Assembly: GCA_947375135.1 (NCBI GenBank)
Contig: CANCER010000026.1
Location: forward strand, 1-50,848
Length of the DNA: 50,848 bases
Reading direction: 5' to 3'
From: Comamonadaceae bacterium
Lineage (GTDB): Bacteria > Pseudomonadota > Gammaproteobacteria > Burkholderiales > Burkholderiaceae_C
Below the pieces are notes generated by a model, which was not told the origin of the DNA, ran no database searches, and was given only the letters and a program-made list of their open reading frames with translations. Below are positions 34,608-44,577 of the stretch, piece by piece; position 1 is the first letter of the stretch, and every line of letters starts with the position of its first letter. The position numbers and the translations under genes are program-made.

Positions 34608-35309
34608 TCAGGGGGCCAAATCGAAGACCAACACCTCGGCCCCCACTCCCTGTGTCAACGCGATGCGGGTCTCACCCTCCAGCAAGGCCGCATCGCCAGC
34701 CGTCAAGGCCTGGCCGTTGACGCTCAGCTGGCCACGCACCAGGTGCACATAGGCTTTGCGTTGGCCTTCCAGTTCCAGCGTAGCAGATTGGCTGGCATCC
34801 AACAGGCCGCTGTAGAGCTTGGCATCGGCGTTAATTTGCACGGAGCCGCTCGCGCCATCGGGTGAAACCAGCAGGCACAGTACCCCCTGCTTGTCGGCAA
34901 CAGCAAAGGTTTTTTGCTCGTAGCCGGGCGTGATGCCGTTTTTGCGGGGCTCAATCCAGATTTGAAAGAAGTGCGTGGTCTCGTTGGGCGCGTGGTTGAA
35001 CTCGCTGTGCTGCACACCCGTGCCGGCACTCATGCGTTGCACATCGCCGGGCGGAATGCCCTTGACGTTGCCCATGCTGTCCTTGTGGGCCAGGTTGCCC
35101 GACACCACGTAACTGATGATCTCCATGTCGCGGTGGCCGTGCGTGCCAAAGCCGGTGCCCGGCGCAATGCGGTCCTCGTTGATCACGCGCAGGTTGCCCC
35201 AACCCATGTGCTTGGGGTCGTAATAGCCGGCGAACGAGAAGCTGTGGAAAGACTTGAGCCAGCCGTGGTCGGCATAGCCGCGCTCTGAGGATTTGCGAAT
35301 GATTAACAT
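34608..35309 (-). CDS. Pirin family protein
   Basis: This 233-aa bicupin has metal-binding residues in FGTHGHRDMEII and GTGVQHSEFN, as in pirins; some pirins are quercetinases. The start at 35309 gives MLIIRKSSERGYADHGWL, the family beginning. It is divergent from a LysR gene across 88 bp and followed 84 bp later by the flavodoxin-like gene. This trio is common in Burkholderiales, and the regulator probably controls the pirin. Confidence 0.93.
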   Translation of the reverse strand: MLIIRKSSERGYADHGWLKSFHSFSFAGYYDPKHMGWGNLRVINEDRIAPGTGFGTHGHRDMEIISYVVSGNLAHKDSMGNVKGIPPGDVQRMSAGTGVQHSEFNHAPNETTHFFQIWIEPRKNGITPGYEQKTFAVADKQGVLCLLVSPDGASGSVQINADAKLYSGLLDASQSATLELEGQRKAYVHLVRGQLSVNGQALTAGDAALLEGETRIALTQGVGAEVLVFDLAP

Positions 35310-35397
35310 GCGGACAACTGTATTTCCGCGCAACCCCGTTGTGGTGCACGGCGATTGACGGCATCATGCAAACAGTTTCACCTTAAGCGGTACTTTC

Positions 35398-36339
35398 ATG
35401 CAAACACCTCGTGATGTTCTGACGCCGGATGCACTCTCCATGCTACAAAAAATTGCCAAAGCCGGCAGTTTTGCGGCGGCTGCGCGGGACATGGGCATGG
35501 TGCCCAGTGCCCTGACCTACCGTGTGCGGCAAATTGAAAACGCGCTCGATGTGCTGCTGTTTGACCGCAGCTCGCGCCAGGCCAGGATGACGGAAGCGGG
35601 CGCGGAACTGCTGCGCGAGGGTGGCCGCCTGCTCAACGAGATTGACGCCGTGGCCAACCGCGTCAAACGCGTCGCCACGGGCTGGGAGTCGCAGTTCACC
35701 ATCGCCGTGGACACGATTATTTCCAAGACCACCATGATGGAACTGTGCGAGGCCTTTTACGCACTGTCACCCCCTACGCAAATCCGGCTGCGCGATGAAA
35801 CCTTGTCCGGGGTGATAGGCGCACTCACCTCCGGCCAGGCGGATCTGGCCATAGGCGTGGGCCCGGACTCCAGCACCCTGGGCGGCGTGCACAGCAAACC
35901 CCTGGGCACGGTGCATTTCGTGTATGCCGTGGCACCGCACCACCCGCTGGCCCATGCACCGGAACCTCTGGGCGACGAACTGATCCAGAAGCACCGCGCC
36001 GTGGCCGTAGCCGACTCGGTACAGCGCGGCGATGGCCTGACCTTTGGCATCTTCAGCGGCCAGGAAGTGTTTACCGTGGCCAGCATGAAGGACAAACTGG
36101 AGGCGCAGTTGCGCGGACTCGGTGGCGGCAACCTGCCCAGTGGTATGGCCAGCCGCTACGTGGAGGCCGGGCGCCTGGTGGTGAAGAAGACCGAACGCGC
36201 CAAACGGCTGGTTACCGTGCATTACGCCTGGCGCGGCGGCCAGGCCAAGACCCAGGGCCGCGCCATGCAGTGGTGGCTGGCCCAATTGGAAAGCGCCACC
36301 ACACGCGCGGCCCTTTTGGAAAACCACGCCAGTTATTGA
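35398..36339 (+). CDS. LysR-family transcriptional regulator
   Basis: This is a 313-aa regulator with an N-terminal winged HTH (ALSMLQKIAKAGSFAAAARDMGMVPSALTYRVRQ, read in parts) and a substrate-binding domain (residues about 95-300). It is divergent to the pirin gene, so it is a likely regulator of pirin and the flavodoxin-like gene. An effector cannot be inferred. No clear T-N11-A site was confirmed in the 88-bp gap. Confidence 0.93.
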   Translation: MQTPRDVLTPDALSMLQKIAKAGSFAAAARDMGMVPSALTYRVRQIENALDVLLFDRSSRQARMTEAGAELLREGGRLLNEIDAVANRVKRVATGWESQFTIAVDTIISKTTMMELCEAFYALSPPTQIRLRDETLSGVIGALTSGQADLAIGVGPDSSTLGGVHSKPLGTVHFVYAVAPHHPLAHAPEPLGDELIQKHRAVAVADSVQRGDGLTFGIFSGQEVFTVASMKDKLEAQLRGLGGGNLPSGMASRYVEAGRLVVKKTERAKRLVTVHYAWRGGQAKTQGRAMQWWLAQLESATTRAALLENHASY

Positions 36340-36679
36340 AACCAAGCCCAAACGGCGCGTGGATCCATCCCCAGTTCCTGTGAACTGAGCTGGGGATAAC
36401 TAGGGGACAGACAGGGTAAACCCGCATGCCTATTGGGCTGGCAGACGATGCCCAAAAATGATGCAGATCGTTTTCGCGACTGTGGTATGGCAGGGCGGCG
36501 TTTTTTCCCGCAAGCACGAGGCCGTAGGCCGCTGTGGTGCACGCCCTGTGGCCATGTCCGATTGCGCAGTCCTTGATGCAGGCGCAGTCCTTTCCAAATT
36601 GAGCGGCCCGCGAACGCTTTGGCCCCGCATGGTGCGTGTATAAAGGATGCAGACCCATTAACAACCGGAGAAGTAGTGC
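36340..36679. other. 340-bp intergenic spacer with one hairpin
   Basis: After the LysR stop, ATCCCCAG at 36367-36374 pairs with CTGGGGAT at 36390-36397, with a G-T and two further inner pairs around a nine-base loop. No T-tract follows on either side, so I do not call it an intrinsic terminator. Otherwise no gene or RNA is seen. A TATAAA at about 36639 and GGAGAAG before ATG 36680 are consistent with a promoter for the next gene. Confidence 0.4.
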
Positions 36680-37723
36680 ATGAGTAATTCCAGACGCATC
36701 GCCATCGTTGGAGCAGGCATCGCCGCCATCACCTGCGCCCGTACCCTGGTGCAAGCCGGACACAACGTCACCGTCTTCGAGAAAAGCCACGGCATGGGCG
36801 GACGCATGTCCACCCGCAGCAGCGACTTTGGCACTTTTGACCACGGCGCACAGTACTTCACCGTGCGCGATGCCCGCTTTCAGCAAGCCCTGGCCACTGT
36901 GCCCGGCCTGTGCCGCCCATGGAGCGCCAACACCGTGCAGGTGCTGGACTCGCACGGCCTGGTAGCCGAAGCAGGCCTGCCCGCGCGTGAGCCCCATTGG
37001 GTGGCCAAACCCGGCATGAATGCACTGGTGCGTGGCTGGGCCAAGCCCCTGGTCGAGAGCAATTCGGTGGAGCTGCAAACCTGCGTGCGGGCCATCGAAA
37101 AAGACCCGCTCAACAGCAAACAGTGGCAATTGCGCACCACCGGTGCCGGCGACAGCACCCACGTCTTCAGCGGCTTCGATGCCGTGGTGCTGGCCATCCC
37201 CGGCCCGCAAGCCCTGGCTTTGCTGAACACCCAACCCAAGGCAGCAGCCCTGGCCAAAAAGGCTGCCAAATCTACGGTAGCCCCCTGCTGGACCTTGATG
37301 CTGGCCTTCCCCCAGGCAGTACAGCCCGGCCTGACGACCCTGGGCCCGCAGTGGAATGCGGCGCGCAGTACCCACCACCGCATTGCCTGGCTGGCACGCG
37401 AATCCAGCAAGCCCGGACGCGGCGCCATCGAGCGCTGGACCGTGCAGGCCAGCGCCGCCTGGTCGCAAGAGCATTTGCAGGACGACGACGCGCGCGTCAC
37501 CGCCAAGCTGATGAAGGCCTTTGCCGAGGTCACTGGCATCCGCGCCGAGCCAGCGCACGCCGAAGTACACCGCTGGCTTTACGCCAAGACCGAAAAGGCC
37601 TTGGGCGTGTCGCACCTGTGGGATGCCAAGACCGGCCTGGGCGTTTGCGGCGACTGGTGCCTGGGGCACCGGGTGGAAGACGCGTTTGTGTCGGGTCTGG
37701 AACTGGCGCTGGCCGTCGCGTAA
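36680..37723 (+). CDS. FAD-dependent oxidoreductase (renalase-like NAD(P)/FAD family)
   Basis: This 347-aa protein has an N-terminal Rossmann motif ([14 protein letters not shown]), [14 protein letters not shown] and [11 protein letters not shown], typical of renalase-like NAD(P)/FAD amine-oxidase family proteins. The C-terminal [17 protein letters not shown] binds FAD. It has a good GGAGAAG ribosome site. The substrate is unknown. gluQ follows after 17 bp. Confidence 0.9.
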   Translation: MSNSRRIAIVGAGIAAITCARTLVQAGHNVTVFEKSHGMGGRMSTRSSDFGTFDHGAQYFTVRDARFQQALATVPGLCRPWSANTVQVLDSHGLVAEAGLPAREPHWVAKPGMNALVRGWAKPLVESNSVELQTCVRAIEKDPLNSKQWQLRTTGAGDSTHVFSGFDAVVLAIPGPQALALLNTQPKAAALAKKAAKSTVAPCWTLMLAFPQAVQPGLTTLGPQWNAARSTHHRIAWLARESSKPGRGAIERWTVQASAAWSQEHLQDDDARVTAKLMKAFAEVTGIRAEPAHAEVHRWLYAKTEKALGVSHLWDAKTGLGVCGDWCLGHRVEDAFVSGLELALAVA

Positions 37724-37728
37724 TCGAC

Positions 37729-37821
37729 CGTGGGGGCAGCATGAGCGCCGCAGGGCCGCCCCAAGGCGCGAAGGCCCCCTGGGGGGGCAGCGCAGCGCAC
37801 GAAGTGGCAAGCGTGGGGGCA
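37729..37821 (+). repeat. Dispersed intergenic element at the 5' end of gluQ
   Basis: CGTGGGGGCA occurs at 37729-37738 and again at 37812-37821, 83 bp apart, bounding a GC-rich insert with CCCCCTGGGGGG inside. The insert encodes Gly/Ala/Pro residues unlike the GluQ family. I recall near-identical elements in many Comamonadaceae intergenic regions. Removing 83 bp would leave a GTG start for gluQ next to the upstream stop. Confidence 0.65.
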
Positions 37822-38718
37822 AGAACGTACAGAGGGCGCTTCGCTCCCTCCCCTACCGGCCCCCTGCATGCGGGCTCCCTGGTTGCAGCACTGGCCAGTT
37901 GGCTGGATGCCCGTGCCCACGGCGGGCAATGGTTGGTGCGGATCGAAGACGTGGACCTGCCGCGTTGCATTGCTGGCGCGGACCAAACCATCCTGCAGCA
38001 ACTGGCAGCTTGCGGACTCATCCCCGACGAAGCGCCGGTCTGGCAAAGCCAGCGCAGCAGCCTCTACCAGCAGGCGTTGGCCCCCCTCATCTCCAGGCAA
38101 CTGGCTTACCCCTGTGCCTGCTCGCGCAAGGACATTGAAATGGCACTGCACGCCCAGGGCCTGGACAAGCCGCGCCATGGCGAACTAGTCTATCCCGGCA
38201 CCTGCCGCGAGGGTCTGCATGGCAAGCAAGGCCGGGCCTGGCGTTTTCGCACCGACGCCGGCACTGCCACCCACTGGCGCGACCGCCGACTCGGGCCGCA
38301 GCAACAGGACGTCGCCAACGAGGTCGGCGACTTTGTCTTGAAACGGGCCGACGGCCTGTTTGCCTACCAGTTGGCCGTGGTGGTGGACGATGCAGCCCAG
38401 GGCATCAGCCATATCGTGCGCGGTGAAGACCTGACCGACAACACGGCGCGCCAAATGCTGTTGCAGCAGGCTCTGGCTTACCCAACGCCACAGTACCTAC
38501 ACACCCCCTTGGTGCTGGCGGCAGACGGGCAAAAGCTGAGCAAACAGAACGGCGCGCAAGCCCTGGACACCCGCACCCCCGAAGCCACACACACCGCCTT
38601 GAACCAGGCCGCACAGTGCCTGGGCCTGCAGCCCTGCGGAACACGCGACAATAGGGGTACTGCACTGGCCGCCTGGGTTGAACAATGGCGCGCCACGCTG
38701 CAATCTGCCACCACCTGA
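37741..38718 (+). CDS. gluQ: Glutamyl-Q tRNA(Asp) synthetase
   Basis: This protein attaches glutamate to queuosine of tRNA(Asp). It is 325 aa from ATG 37741. The class I motifs [14 protein letters not shown] (HIGH-like) and [10 protein letters not shown] (KMSKS-like) are present, as is the zinc site CACSRKD. The first 25-30 residues ([10 protein letters not shown]... to VGARTYRG) come from a repeat element, listed separately. A GTG at 37813 would give the normal-length protein, so the true start is uncertain. It lies 17 bp after the FAD oxidoreductase. Confidence 0.93.
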   Translation: MSAAGPPQGAKAPWGGSAAHEVASVGARTYRGRFAPSPTGPLHAGSLVAALASWLDARAHGGQWLVRIEDVDLPRCIAGADQTILQQLAACGLIPDEAPVWQSQRSSLYQQALAPLISRQLAYPCACSRKDIEMALHAQGLDKPRHGELVYPGTCREGLHGKQGRAWRFRTDAGTATHWRDRRLGPQQQDVANEVGDFVLKRADGLFAYQLAVVVDDAAQGISHIVRGEDLTDNTARQMLLQQALAYPTPQYLHTPLVLAADGQKLSKQNGAQALDTRTPEATHTALNQAAQCLGLQPCGTRDNRGTALAAWVEQWRATLQSATT

Positions 38719-38792
38719 AACACTGAAGTCGCCTGCACTGCGCGCACGGCCGAAACCGTCGGCCCGCGCCTGTCCTGCGACGCTGGAAACCC

Positions 38793-39608
38793 ATGATGAA
38801 CACCGAGAACACCACACCATCCGAAAGCGCTGAAGGCGCCCTTCCTGTCACCAGCCCCAGCGACGGTATGGAGACGCCCAAGCCCTTCATGCGCACCATC
38901 AAGAGCTTTATCCGCCGCGCCGGCCGCACCACGGCCGGACAGGCCAAGGCTTTTGAGGTGCTGGGACCGCAATACCTAGTGCCCTACCAGACCACCCTGC
39001 TGGATCTGCATGCGCCCTTTGCCAGCAATGCGGCCACACCCGAAGAGGCAGCAGCACAGGCGGCACGGCCCACCGTGCTGGAAATCGGCTTTGGCATGGG
39101 CGAGGCCACAGCGCACATCGCCACCGTGCTGCCGGACACCAACTTCCTGTGCTGCGAGGTGCACGAGCCCGGCGTGGGCGCCCTGCTCAAGCGCATAGGC
39201 GAGAACGGCATCACCAACATCCGCATCTGCGCCCATGACGCCGTGGAAGTCATCGACCACATGCTGCCGCTGGCCAGCCTGGACGGCGTGCACATCTTCT
39301 TCCCCGACCCCTGGCACAAGACCAAGCACAACAAGCGCCGCCTGATCCAGGCCGGTCTGGTGGCCAAGCTGGTGGCACGCCTGAAACCGGGTGGCTACCT
39401 GCACTGCGCCACCGACTGGCAGCCTTATGCCGAACAGATCCTGGAAGTGCTGACGGCCGAACCGATGCTGCGCAACCGCGCGCTCCTCAGCCACCCGCAG
39501 CTGGACGGCTACGCCCCCAAGCCGCTGTACCGGCCGCTCACCAAGTTCGAAAACCGCGGCATCCGCCTGGGCCATGGCGTCTGGGATGTGGTGTTCGAGC
39601 GCGTTTAA
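38793..39608 (+). CDS. trmB: tRNA (guanine-N7-)-methyltransferase
   Basis: TrmB methylates G46 of tRNA using SAM. This 271-aa protein has the SAM-binding [14 protein letters not shown] motif and [17 protein letters not shown], the family signature, and a TDWQPYAEQ segment. The first 75 residues are a basic extension seen in Burkholderiales. It starts at one of two ATGs at 38793. The following pseudouridine synthase is 10 bp downstream, so the two are co-transcribed; tRNA and rRNA modification genes cluster here (gluQ, trmB, pseudouridine synthase). Confidence 0.95.
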   Translation: MMNTENTTPSESAEGALPVTSPSDGMETPKPFMRTIKSFIRRAGRTTAGQAKAFEVLGPQYLVPYQTTLLDLHAPFASNAATPEEAAAQAARPTVLEIGFGMGEATAHIATVLPDTNFLCCEVHEPGVGALLKRIGENGITNIRICAHDAVEVIDHMLPLASLDGVHIFFPDPWHKTKHNKRRLIQAGLVAKLVARLKPGGYLHCATDWQPYAEQILEVLTAEPMLRNRALLSHPQLDGYAPKPLYRPLTKFENRGIRLGHGVWDVVFERV

Positions 39609-39617
39609 AAATCCTCC

Positions 39618-40634
39618 ATGGCCCGCTACCGCCCCAACCCGCCCCCGGCACGCGATGGGCTCAACCCCAGCTGTGTGGTGGTGCCTGCGGGCGCTTGGGC
39701 CACGGCGCTGGATTTTTTCGACTGGCGCTTTGACAAGGTGGCACGCAGCGATTGGGTCGCACGCTTTGCTGCGGGTGATGTGGTGGATGAGGACGGCGTG
39801 CTGCTGCGCGCCGATTCGCTGTTGAACAAAGGGCAACGGCTGTACTACTTCCGCAACGTCCCCGACGAGCCGACTATCCCGTTTCAGGAACGAATCCTCT
39901 ACCAGGACGATGATCTGCTGGTAGTGGACAAGCCGCACTTTCTGCCAGTCATCCCGAGCGGCAAGTACGTGCGCGAGACGCTGCTGGTGCGTCTGGGCAA
40001 GACCCTGAACAGCAGCACCCTGGCGCCGATTCACCGCATAGACCGCGACACCGCCGGCATCGTGCTGTTCTCCCTCAACCCCGCCACCCGTAACGCCTAC
40101 AGCAAGCTGTTTCGCGACCATGTGGTGCATAAGACCTACCACGCGATTGCTCGCTGGAACCCGGACCTGCCCTGGCCGATCCAGCGCCACACCCGCATTG
40201 CGGTCAGCAGCCATTTCATGCAGCAGGCCGAGGTCGAAGGCGTGCCCAACGCGCTGACCACCATACGCCCGCTGCTGCATGACGATGTGCTGGCGCTGTA
40301 CGAACTCAAGCCGGTGAACGGCCAGCGCCACCAGTTGCGCGTGCACATGAACGCCCTGGGCCTGCCGATTTTGAACGACGGCATTTACCCGGAGCTCACG
40401 CCCGAGGGCAGCCAGAATTTTGAGAAGCCGCTGCAACTGCTGGCGCAATCCATTGCGTTCACAGACCCGCTGAGTGGTGAGCCACGCCGCTTTGTAAGCG
40501 CGCTGCCATTGAGCGAACTGGCCGCTATCCAGGCGGACGGCATCGCGCACGAACCGGCTATTCTCCAGAGCCCCAGCACCGACCCCACAATGCCCTGCGT
40601 CCAGCCGCAACGCGCCGCGCGCAACCCCGCCTGA
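39618..40634 (+). CDS. RluA-family pseudouridine synthase
   Basis: This 338-aa enzyme has an N-terminal region of about 85 residues without a clear S4 signature and then the catalytic PsU_synth_2 domain. The key motif is H139-R-I-D142-R-D-T-A-G with the nucleophilic Asp, followed by KTYHAIARWNP and QRHQLRVHMNALG. The last about 40 residues are a tail. The RNA target cannot be determined from sequence. It starts 10 bp after trmB. Confidence 0.92.
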   Translation: MARYRPNPPPARDGLNPSCVVVPAGAWATALDFFDWRFDKVARSDWVARFAAGDVVDEDGVLLRADSLLNKGQRLYYFRNVPDEPTIPFQERILYQDDDLLVVDKPHFLPVIPSGKYVRETLLVRLGKTLNSSTLAPIHRIDRDTAGIVLFSLNPATRNAYSKLFRDHVVHKTYHAIARWNPDLPWPIQRHTRIAVSSHFMQQAEVEGVPNALTTIRPLLHDDVLALYELKPVNGQRHQLRVHMNALGLPILNDGIYPELTPEGSQNFEKPLQLLAQSIAFTDPLSGEPRRFVSALPLSELAAIQADGIAHEPAILQSPSTDPTMPCVQPQRAARNPA

Positions 40635-40672
40635 AAGCCAGCCCCAGAGCTGACACCAACAAAAGATTCACC

Positions 40673-42805
40673 GTGACCTTTAGCATCCCCACCCCCGCCG
40701 ACCTGTCGGCCCACGCACTGCACACCTTCGAGAAGATGCTGCAGACCACACCAACCTTCAAGATCCGCGAGGGCCAGCACGCCATGGCCCAGTGCGTGGC
40801 CGACACGCTCTCAAAGGCCGACCTGGGCGAATGCGCAGCACCGGACAAGGCAATAGCAGTCATCCAAGCCGGCACCGGCGTGGGCAAGAGCGCCGCCTAC
40901 CTCAGCACCGCTGTCAGCATGGCGCTGGAGCGCAAGACGCGCGTGCTGATCTCCACCGCCACCGTGGCCCTGCAAGAGCAGCTGATGAGCAAGGACCTGC
41001 CGGCCCTGGCGGCAGCCATGGACAAGCCCTTTGTCTTCGCCCTGGCCAAGGGGCGCGGGCGCTATGTCTGTAAGGTCAAGCTCGACCGGCTGGCCGGAAC
41101 CGGCAGCGGCGAGGAAGACATGTTCGAAGAGGACTTTCCGGTGGCTGCCCTGTCCACCGCCTCACAACAGGCGATTGAAGAGCGCCGCATCCATCTCTAC
41201 GAACACATGGCCAATGTGCTGGCCAGCGGCAGCTGGAACGGCGACCGCGACATGCTGGCCCAAGCCCCGGACGGCAGCGACTGGGCCGGCGTGGCGGCCG
41301 AGCGCCATACCTGCACCGCGCGCCACTGCCCCAAGTACAAGGAATGCAGCTACTACAACGCCCGCACCCGCCTGGCCGAGGCCAATGTCATTGTGGCCAA
41401 CCACGATCTGGTGCTGGCCACCTTGGGTCTGAAGACATTGCCCGATCTGGACAACTGCCTGGTGGTGTTTGACGAGGGCCACCACCTGCCCGCCGTGGCC
41501 CTGGACCAGTTCTCCAGCGCCATGGACCTGAGCAATATGCGCTGGCTGGACAAGCTGCCCAAAGCCATGCAGGACGTGGCGGGCAAGCTGCATTTGCACC
41601 TGGGCGAGGACGTCACCACCGTCTGCGCGCAGCTGCGCACGGTGCTCACGCAAACCCAAAAGCTGGTGCTGGACATGGTGCACGACAGCACCGAGGGACG
41701 CGACGGCACGCTGCGCTTTCCCAACGGCGAGCTGCCCGACACATTGATCGACCCGATGACGCAGATCAGCGCCCAGGCCACCGGCCTGTCCAAGACGCTG
41801 GAAGCGCTGGGCGTGGATGTCAAGGCCATCGCCAAGGATGACCCCTCGCAAGCCGTGCTGTGCGCGCAGCTCTACGCCAAACTCGGGGCCATCGCCCCGC
41901 GCCTGAACAGCGTGGCCAGCACCGCGCAGCTGCTGCTGGAGCATGGCGAGCAGCCGCTGGCCAAGTGGCTCAAGGCTGAGACCGAGGGCGGCTTCCTGAA
42001 CCTGACGGCCCACGCCAGCCCCATGGTGCCGGGCGACCTGCTGCGCCAATTCCTCTGGAGCCAGGTGCGCGGCGCCATCATCACTTCGGCGTCACTGACC
42101 AGCTGCGGCAGCTTCGATTACTTTTTGCAGGAAGCGGGCCTGAGCGGCAACCGCAATGTGACCACGCTGGAAGTCTCCAGCCCCTTCGACTACGCCAAGC
42201 AGGGCACGCTGACCGTGGTCCACACCCGGGCAGAGCCCAAGCAGGCCGAGGCCTACACCGCCGAAATGGTGTCGCTCTTGATGGCCGACCTGAAAGACGT
42301 GCAGCACGGCGCCCTGGCCCTGTTCACCTCCCGCGCCCAGATGCGCACCGCCACCCTGGCCCTGCCGGTGGAACTGCTGGACGCCGTGCTGGTGCAGGGC
42401 ACGCTGTCCCGCACCCGCCTGCTGGCCAGCCACAGTGCGCGCGTGGAGGCCGGCCTGCCCAGCATCTTGTTTGGCCTGCAGTCCTTTGGCGAAGGCCTGG
42501 ACCTGCCGGGCCTGCTGTGCGAGACGGTGTTCATCTGCAAACTGCCCTTTGCCCCGCCCAGCGAGCCGGTGGACGAGGCGCGTGCCGAATGGCTGCGCAA
42601 AATGGGACGCGACCCGTTCAGCGAACTGGTGATCCCCGCCACCGCCATCAAGCTACTGCAATGGACCGGCCGCGCCATCCGCACCGAGGAAGACCAGGCC
42701 CATGTAATCTGCTACGACAAACGCCTGCAGCTGCAGAGCTATGGAAAGCGCATGCTCAACGGTTTGCCGCCGTATACGGTCAAGACGCGGCAGGCGGGTC
42801 GGTAG
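40673..42805 (+). CDS. dinG: DinG-like ATP-dependent DNA helicase with Fe-S cluster
   Basis: This 710-aa XPD/DinG-family 5'-3' helicase has Walker A Q-A-G67-TGVGK72-S, DEGH box D267-E-G-H270 and Fe-S cluster cysteines C133, C214, C219 and C225. Motif VI reads QWTGRAIRTEED. It begins at a GTG, which is acceptable because no ATG of good context is nearby. DinG-type helicases unwind R-loops and other obstacles in DNA repair. The gene starts 39 bp after the pseudouridine synthase. Confidence 0.93.
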   Translation: MTFSIPTPADLSAHALHTFEKMLQTTPTFKIREGQHAMAQCVADTLSKADLGECAAPDKAIAVIQAGTGVGKSAAYLSTAVSMALERKTRVLISTATVALQEQLMSKDLPALAAAMDKPFVFALAKGRGRYVCKVKLDRLAGTGSGEEDMFEEDFPVAALSTASQQAIEERRIHLYEHMANVLASGSWNGDRDMLAQAPDGSDWAGVAAERHTCTARHCPKYKECSYYNARTRLAEANVIVANHDLVLATLGLKTLPDLDNCLVVFDEGHHLPAVALDQFSSAMDLSNMRWLDKLPKAMQDVAGKLHLHLGEDVTTVCAQLRTVLTQTQKLVLDMVHDSTEGRDGTLRFPNGELPDTLIDPMTQISAQATGLSKTLEALGVDVKAIAKDDPSQAVLCAQLYAKLGAIAPRLNSVASTAQLLLEHGEQPLAKWLKAETEGGFLNLTAHASPMVPGDLLRQFLWSQVRGAIITSASLTSCGSFDYFLQEAGLSGNRNVTTLEVSSPFDYAKQGTLTVVHTRAEPKQAEAYTAEMVSLLMADLKDVQHGALALFTSRAQMRTATLALPVELLDAVLVQGTLSRTRLLASHSARVEAGLPSILFGLQSFGEGLDLPGLLCETVFICKLPFAPPSEPVDEARAEWLRKMGRDPFSELVIPATAIKLLQWTGRAIRTEEDQAHVICYDKRLQLQSYGKRMLNGLPPYTVKTRQAGR

Positions 42806-42974
42806 CGCGGGGCAATGAACTTGACGGGGGCGTCAGCTTCACATCTGGTGGGCAACACCAGGTCGTTCCGTCAGGGCAATTGTCCAGCAGCCCACTGCAC
42901 AAACCCCACTTCCGTCCGGGTATGGGCGAAGGCATGCATGCACACGATCGTTGAAATTTCGCTGCATCGCCCAC

Positions 42975-44255
42975 CTATTCAGATAGATCAGGCTCCGTAA
43001 AACGCCGGATCGTGAGCGCGCAGCGCTGCTCAACTAAACCGACGATTGCGCCCAATATCGGATGCCCGTGGCCTTGCGCCTCCAAGTTGGTCTGCGTGGC
43101 CTGCGCCAAGGCGGGCAAGCGCTGTGCAATCTCCAGAATCCGCCTTCTGACCGGGGCGGGCGTCAGCCCGGCCTCTTTGGCAAAGGCGTCCCAGTGGCGC
43201 GGGAACACCTCCGAGAACTTGTATTTGCCGCCGATCTTCATCGCCATCTTGTCGGTCAGAGCGGGATAGACCGCCGTGCACAGGGCGTCGTACAAGGGCG
43301 CCAGCACGGCGCCCTGCGCCGAATAGAGCAGTGATAAATTTTTGCCATGGGCATCGTGGTTGCCAATGAGCGCGTTGAACACCACGGCATCCAGCAGTTT
43401 CAGAACATGCGGCGCGCTGGGCCGCGTGGCGCTGCGCAGCAGGGCGAAGGCCTGCGCCAAGCCCGGGCCACCTTCGTTCTGGTATTTGTGCTCAGTGAAC
43501 ATGCCCAGCGCCTGACAAAAGTCTTCCTGGTGCAGGCGCAGGGTGGCGCCGTCTGGCGACAGCAGGCGGTCATAGCGGGTCACCAGCAAATAAGGGCGTG
43601 CAGGATCGTCCGCACCCGAAATCTGCACATGGTGAATGCGGGCAGGCGCAACATCGAGCTTTAAGGCAGCAGCCAACGCCATGCAGAAGGCTTCGTTGAA
43701 GACGCTGCCGTCCACAGAAGGAATAGGCGGTTTGAGAATATGGGTGCTGGGTGCGCCATCCAGCGGCAGGCGAATGCGTCCGCCCTGCCCCAGCACCACC
43801 GGTAACTTGTCCTGCGCCCCCGCAAGGGAAAGGCGCAGCCCCTGATCGCCCGCGCGCATGGGGCGCAAAGGCATCTCGTCCCACACCTGGCAAAGCTGTT
43901 CATCCGAAAGCCACTGCACGGCTTCGCTGCTGGTGGCGACTGGCGGCGTCTGGCCGGCCTCCAGCAAAGTGACAGCACCCGCGCACTCACCGCCCAGGCT
44001 GTCGAGCAGGGCGAAGTCGTTTTGTGCGGAAACCTGAAGGGTCTTGGCGATTTGTCTGCGTTTGCCGCCCTCGGGCAGGAGCCCGGCAAAAAAAGGTCGA
44101 CTGGCGCGGTCATCAAAGGATTCAACCCTGAGCGGCAGGGACTGGGACAGCGGCACGGCAGCAGTGGGCAGATAGGTAAATTGCAGACGACCGTCCACCT
44201 GCGTCAGAGTGCCCACCTGTGCGCCCAGCAGCCAGACACTGAGTTGGCGCGCCAT
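42975..44255 (-). CDS. hipA: HipA toxin (type II TA serine/threonine kinase)
   Basis: This 426-aa HipA-type kinase has a short N-terminal HipA_N domain (residues 1-100) with FAGLLPEGG, then LSLAGAQDKLPVVL. Catalytic N-H-D301-A-H-G-K-N and metal-binding LYDALCT follow. Classical HipA phosphorylates glutamyl-tRNA synthetase and stops translation, causing persistence. It follows hipB with a 1-bp gap. The gene ends about 170 bp from a convergent dinG-like helicase; that gap holds nothing I recognise. Confidence 0.95.
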   Translation of the reverse strand: MARQLSVWLLGAQVGTLTQVDGRLQFTYLPTAAVPLSQSLPLRVESFDDRASRPFFAGLLPEGGKRRQIAKTLQVSAQNDFALLDSLGGECAGAVTLLEAGQTPPVATSSEAVQWLSDEQLCQVWDEMPLRPMRAGDQGLRLSLAGAQDKLPVVLGQGGRIRLPLDGAPSTHILKPPIPSVDGSVFNEAFCMALAAALKLDVAPARIHHVQISGADDPARPYLLVTRYDRLLSPDGATLRLHQEDFCQALGMFTEHKYQNEGGPGLAQAFALLRSATRPSAPHVLKLLDAVVFNALIGNHDAHGKNLSLLYSAQGAVLAPLYDALCTAVYPALTDKMAMKIGGKYKFSEVFPRHWDAFAKEAGLTPAPVRRRILEIAQRLPALAQATQTNLEAQGHGHPILGAIVGLVEQRCALTIRRFTEPDLSE

Positions 44256-44256
44256 A

Positions 44257-44481
44257 TCAGGCAAGCCCTTCCACTGCCAGCGTGCCGCCCAACGCGTGCA
44301 ACACTTTGAGCAGGCTGTCCAAGCGGATGGTGGGCTTGCCGGCCTCCAACTCCACGACGAAGCGCACGCCCACGCCTGCCGCCATGGCCAGTTGGGCTTG
44401 GGTGAGTCGCAGTTTGGAGCGGGATGCCAGTACAGCAGCGCCCAGTTCTGGAGGTGTGGAGGTGGGGGTGAATGCCATCAT
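44257..44481 (-). CDS. hipB: HipB antitoxin, HTH XRE repressor
   Basis: This is a 74-aa protein with a compact helix-turn-helix (RLTQAQLAMAAGVGVRFVVELEAGK) and a short C-terminal tail. It neutralises HipA and represses the operon. Two adjacent ATG codons (44481, 44478) can start it; GGGA about 7-10 bases upstream lies inside operator O1. Length fits HipB. Confidence 0.95.
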   Translation of the reverse strand: MMAFTPTSTPPELGAAVLASRSKLRLTQAQLAMAAGVGVRFVVELEAGKPTIRLDSLLKVLHALGGTLAVEGLA

Positions 44482-44484
44482 AAA

Positions 44485-44498
44485 TTCCCGATCGGGAA
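44485..44498. promoter_or_regulatory. hipBA operator O1
   Basis: Perfect palindrome TTCCCGATCGGGAA centred at 44491.5, between the predicted -10 and the hipB start. Overlap with the likely transcription start and with the ribosome site means repressor binding would block both. Confidence 0.88.
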
Positions 44499-44527
44499 AT
44501 TATGCACCCTATCAACCAAAAACAAAA
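44499..44527 (-). promoter_or_regulatory. hipBA core promoter
   Basis: On the minus strand, a -35-like TTTTGT (44522-44527) and a -10 CATAAT (44499-44504) are separated by 17 bases. The promoter fills the gap between O1 and O2 exactly. It is inferred from sequence only. Confidence 0.6.
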
Positions 44528-44553
44528 CGAATATTCCCGATTGGGAATATTCG
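44528..44553. promoter_or_regulatory. hipBA operator O2
   Basis: Palindrome with 11-base arms CGAATATTCCC/GGGAATATTCG around a four-base centre. It abuts the -35 side of the promoter. Its core TTCCCGATTGGGAA differs from O1 at one central base. It is centred 49 bp from O1. Confidence 0.86.
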
Positions 44554-44577
44554 TTCATGAACATGCGTACAAATCGA

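Noticed and set aside
36367..36397. Terminator after the LysR gene
   Set aside because: A stem is present but no T-tract follows on either strand.
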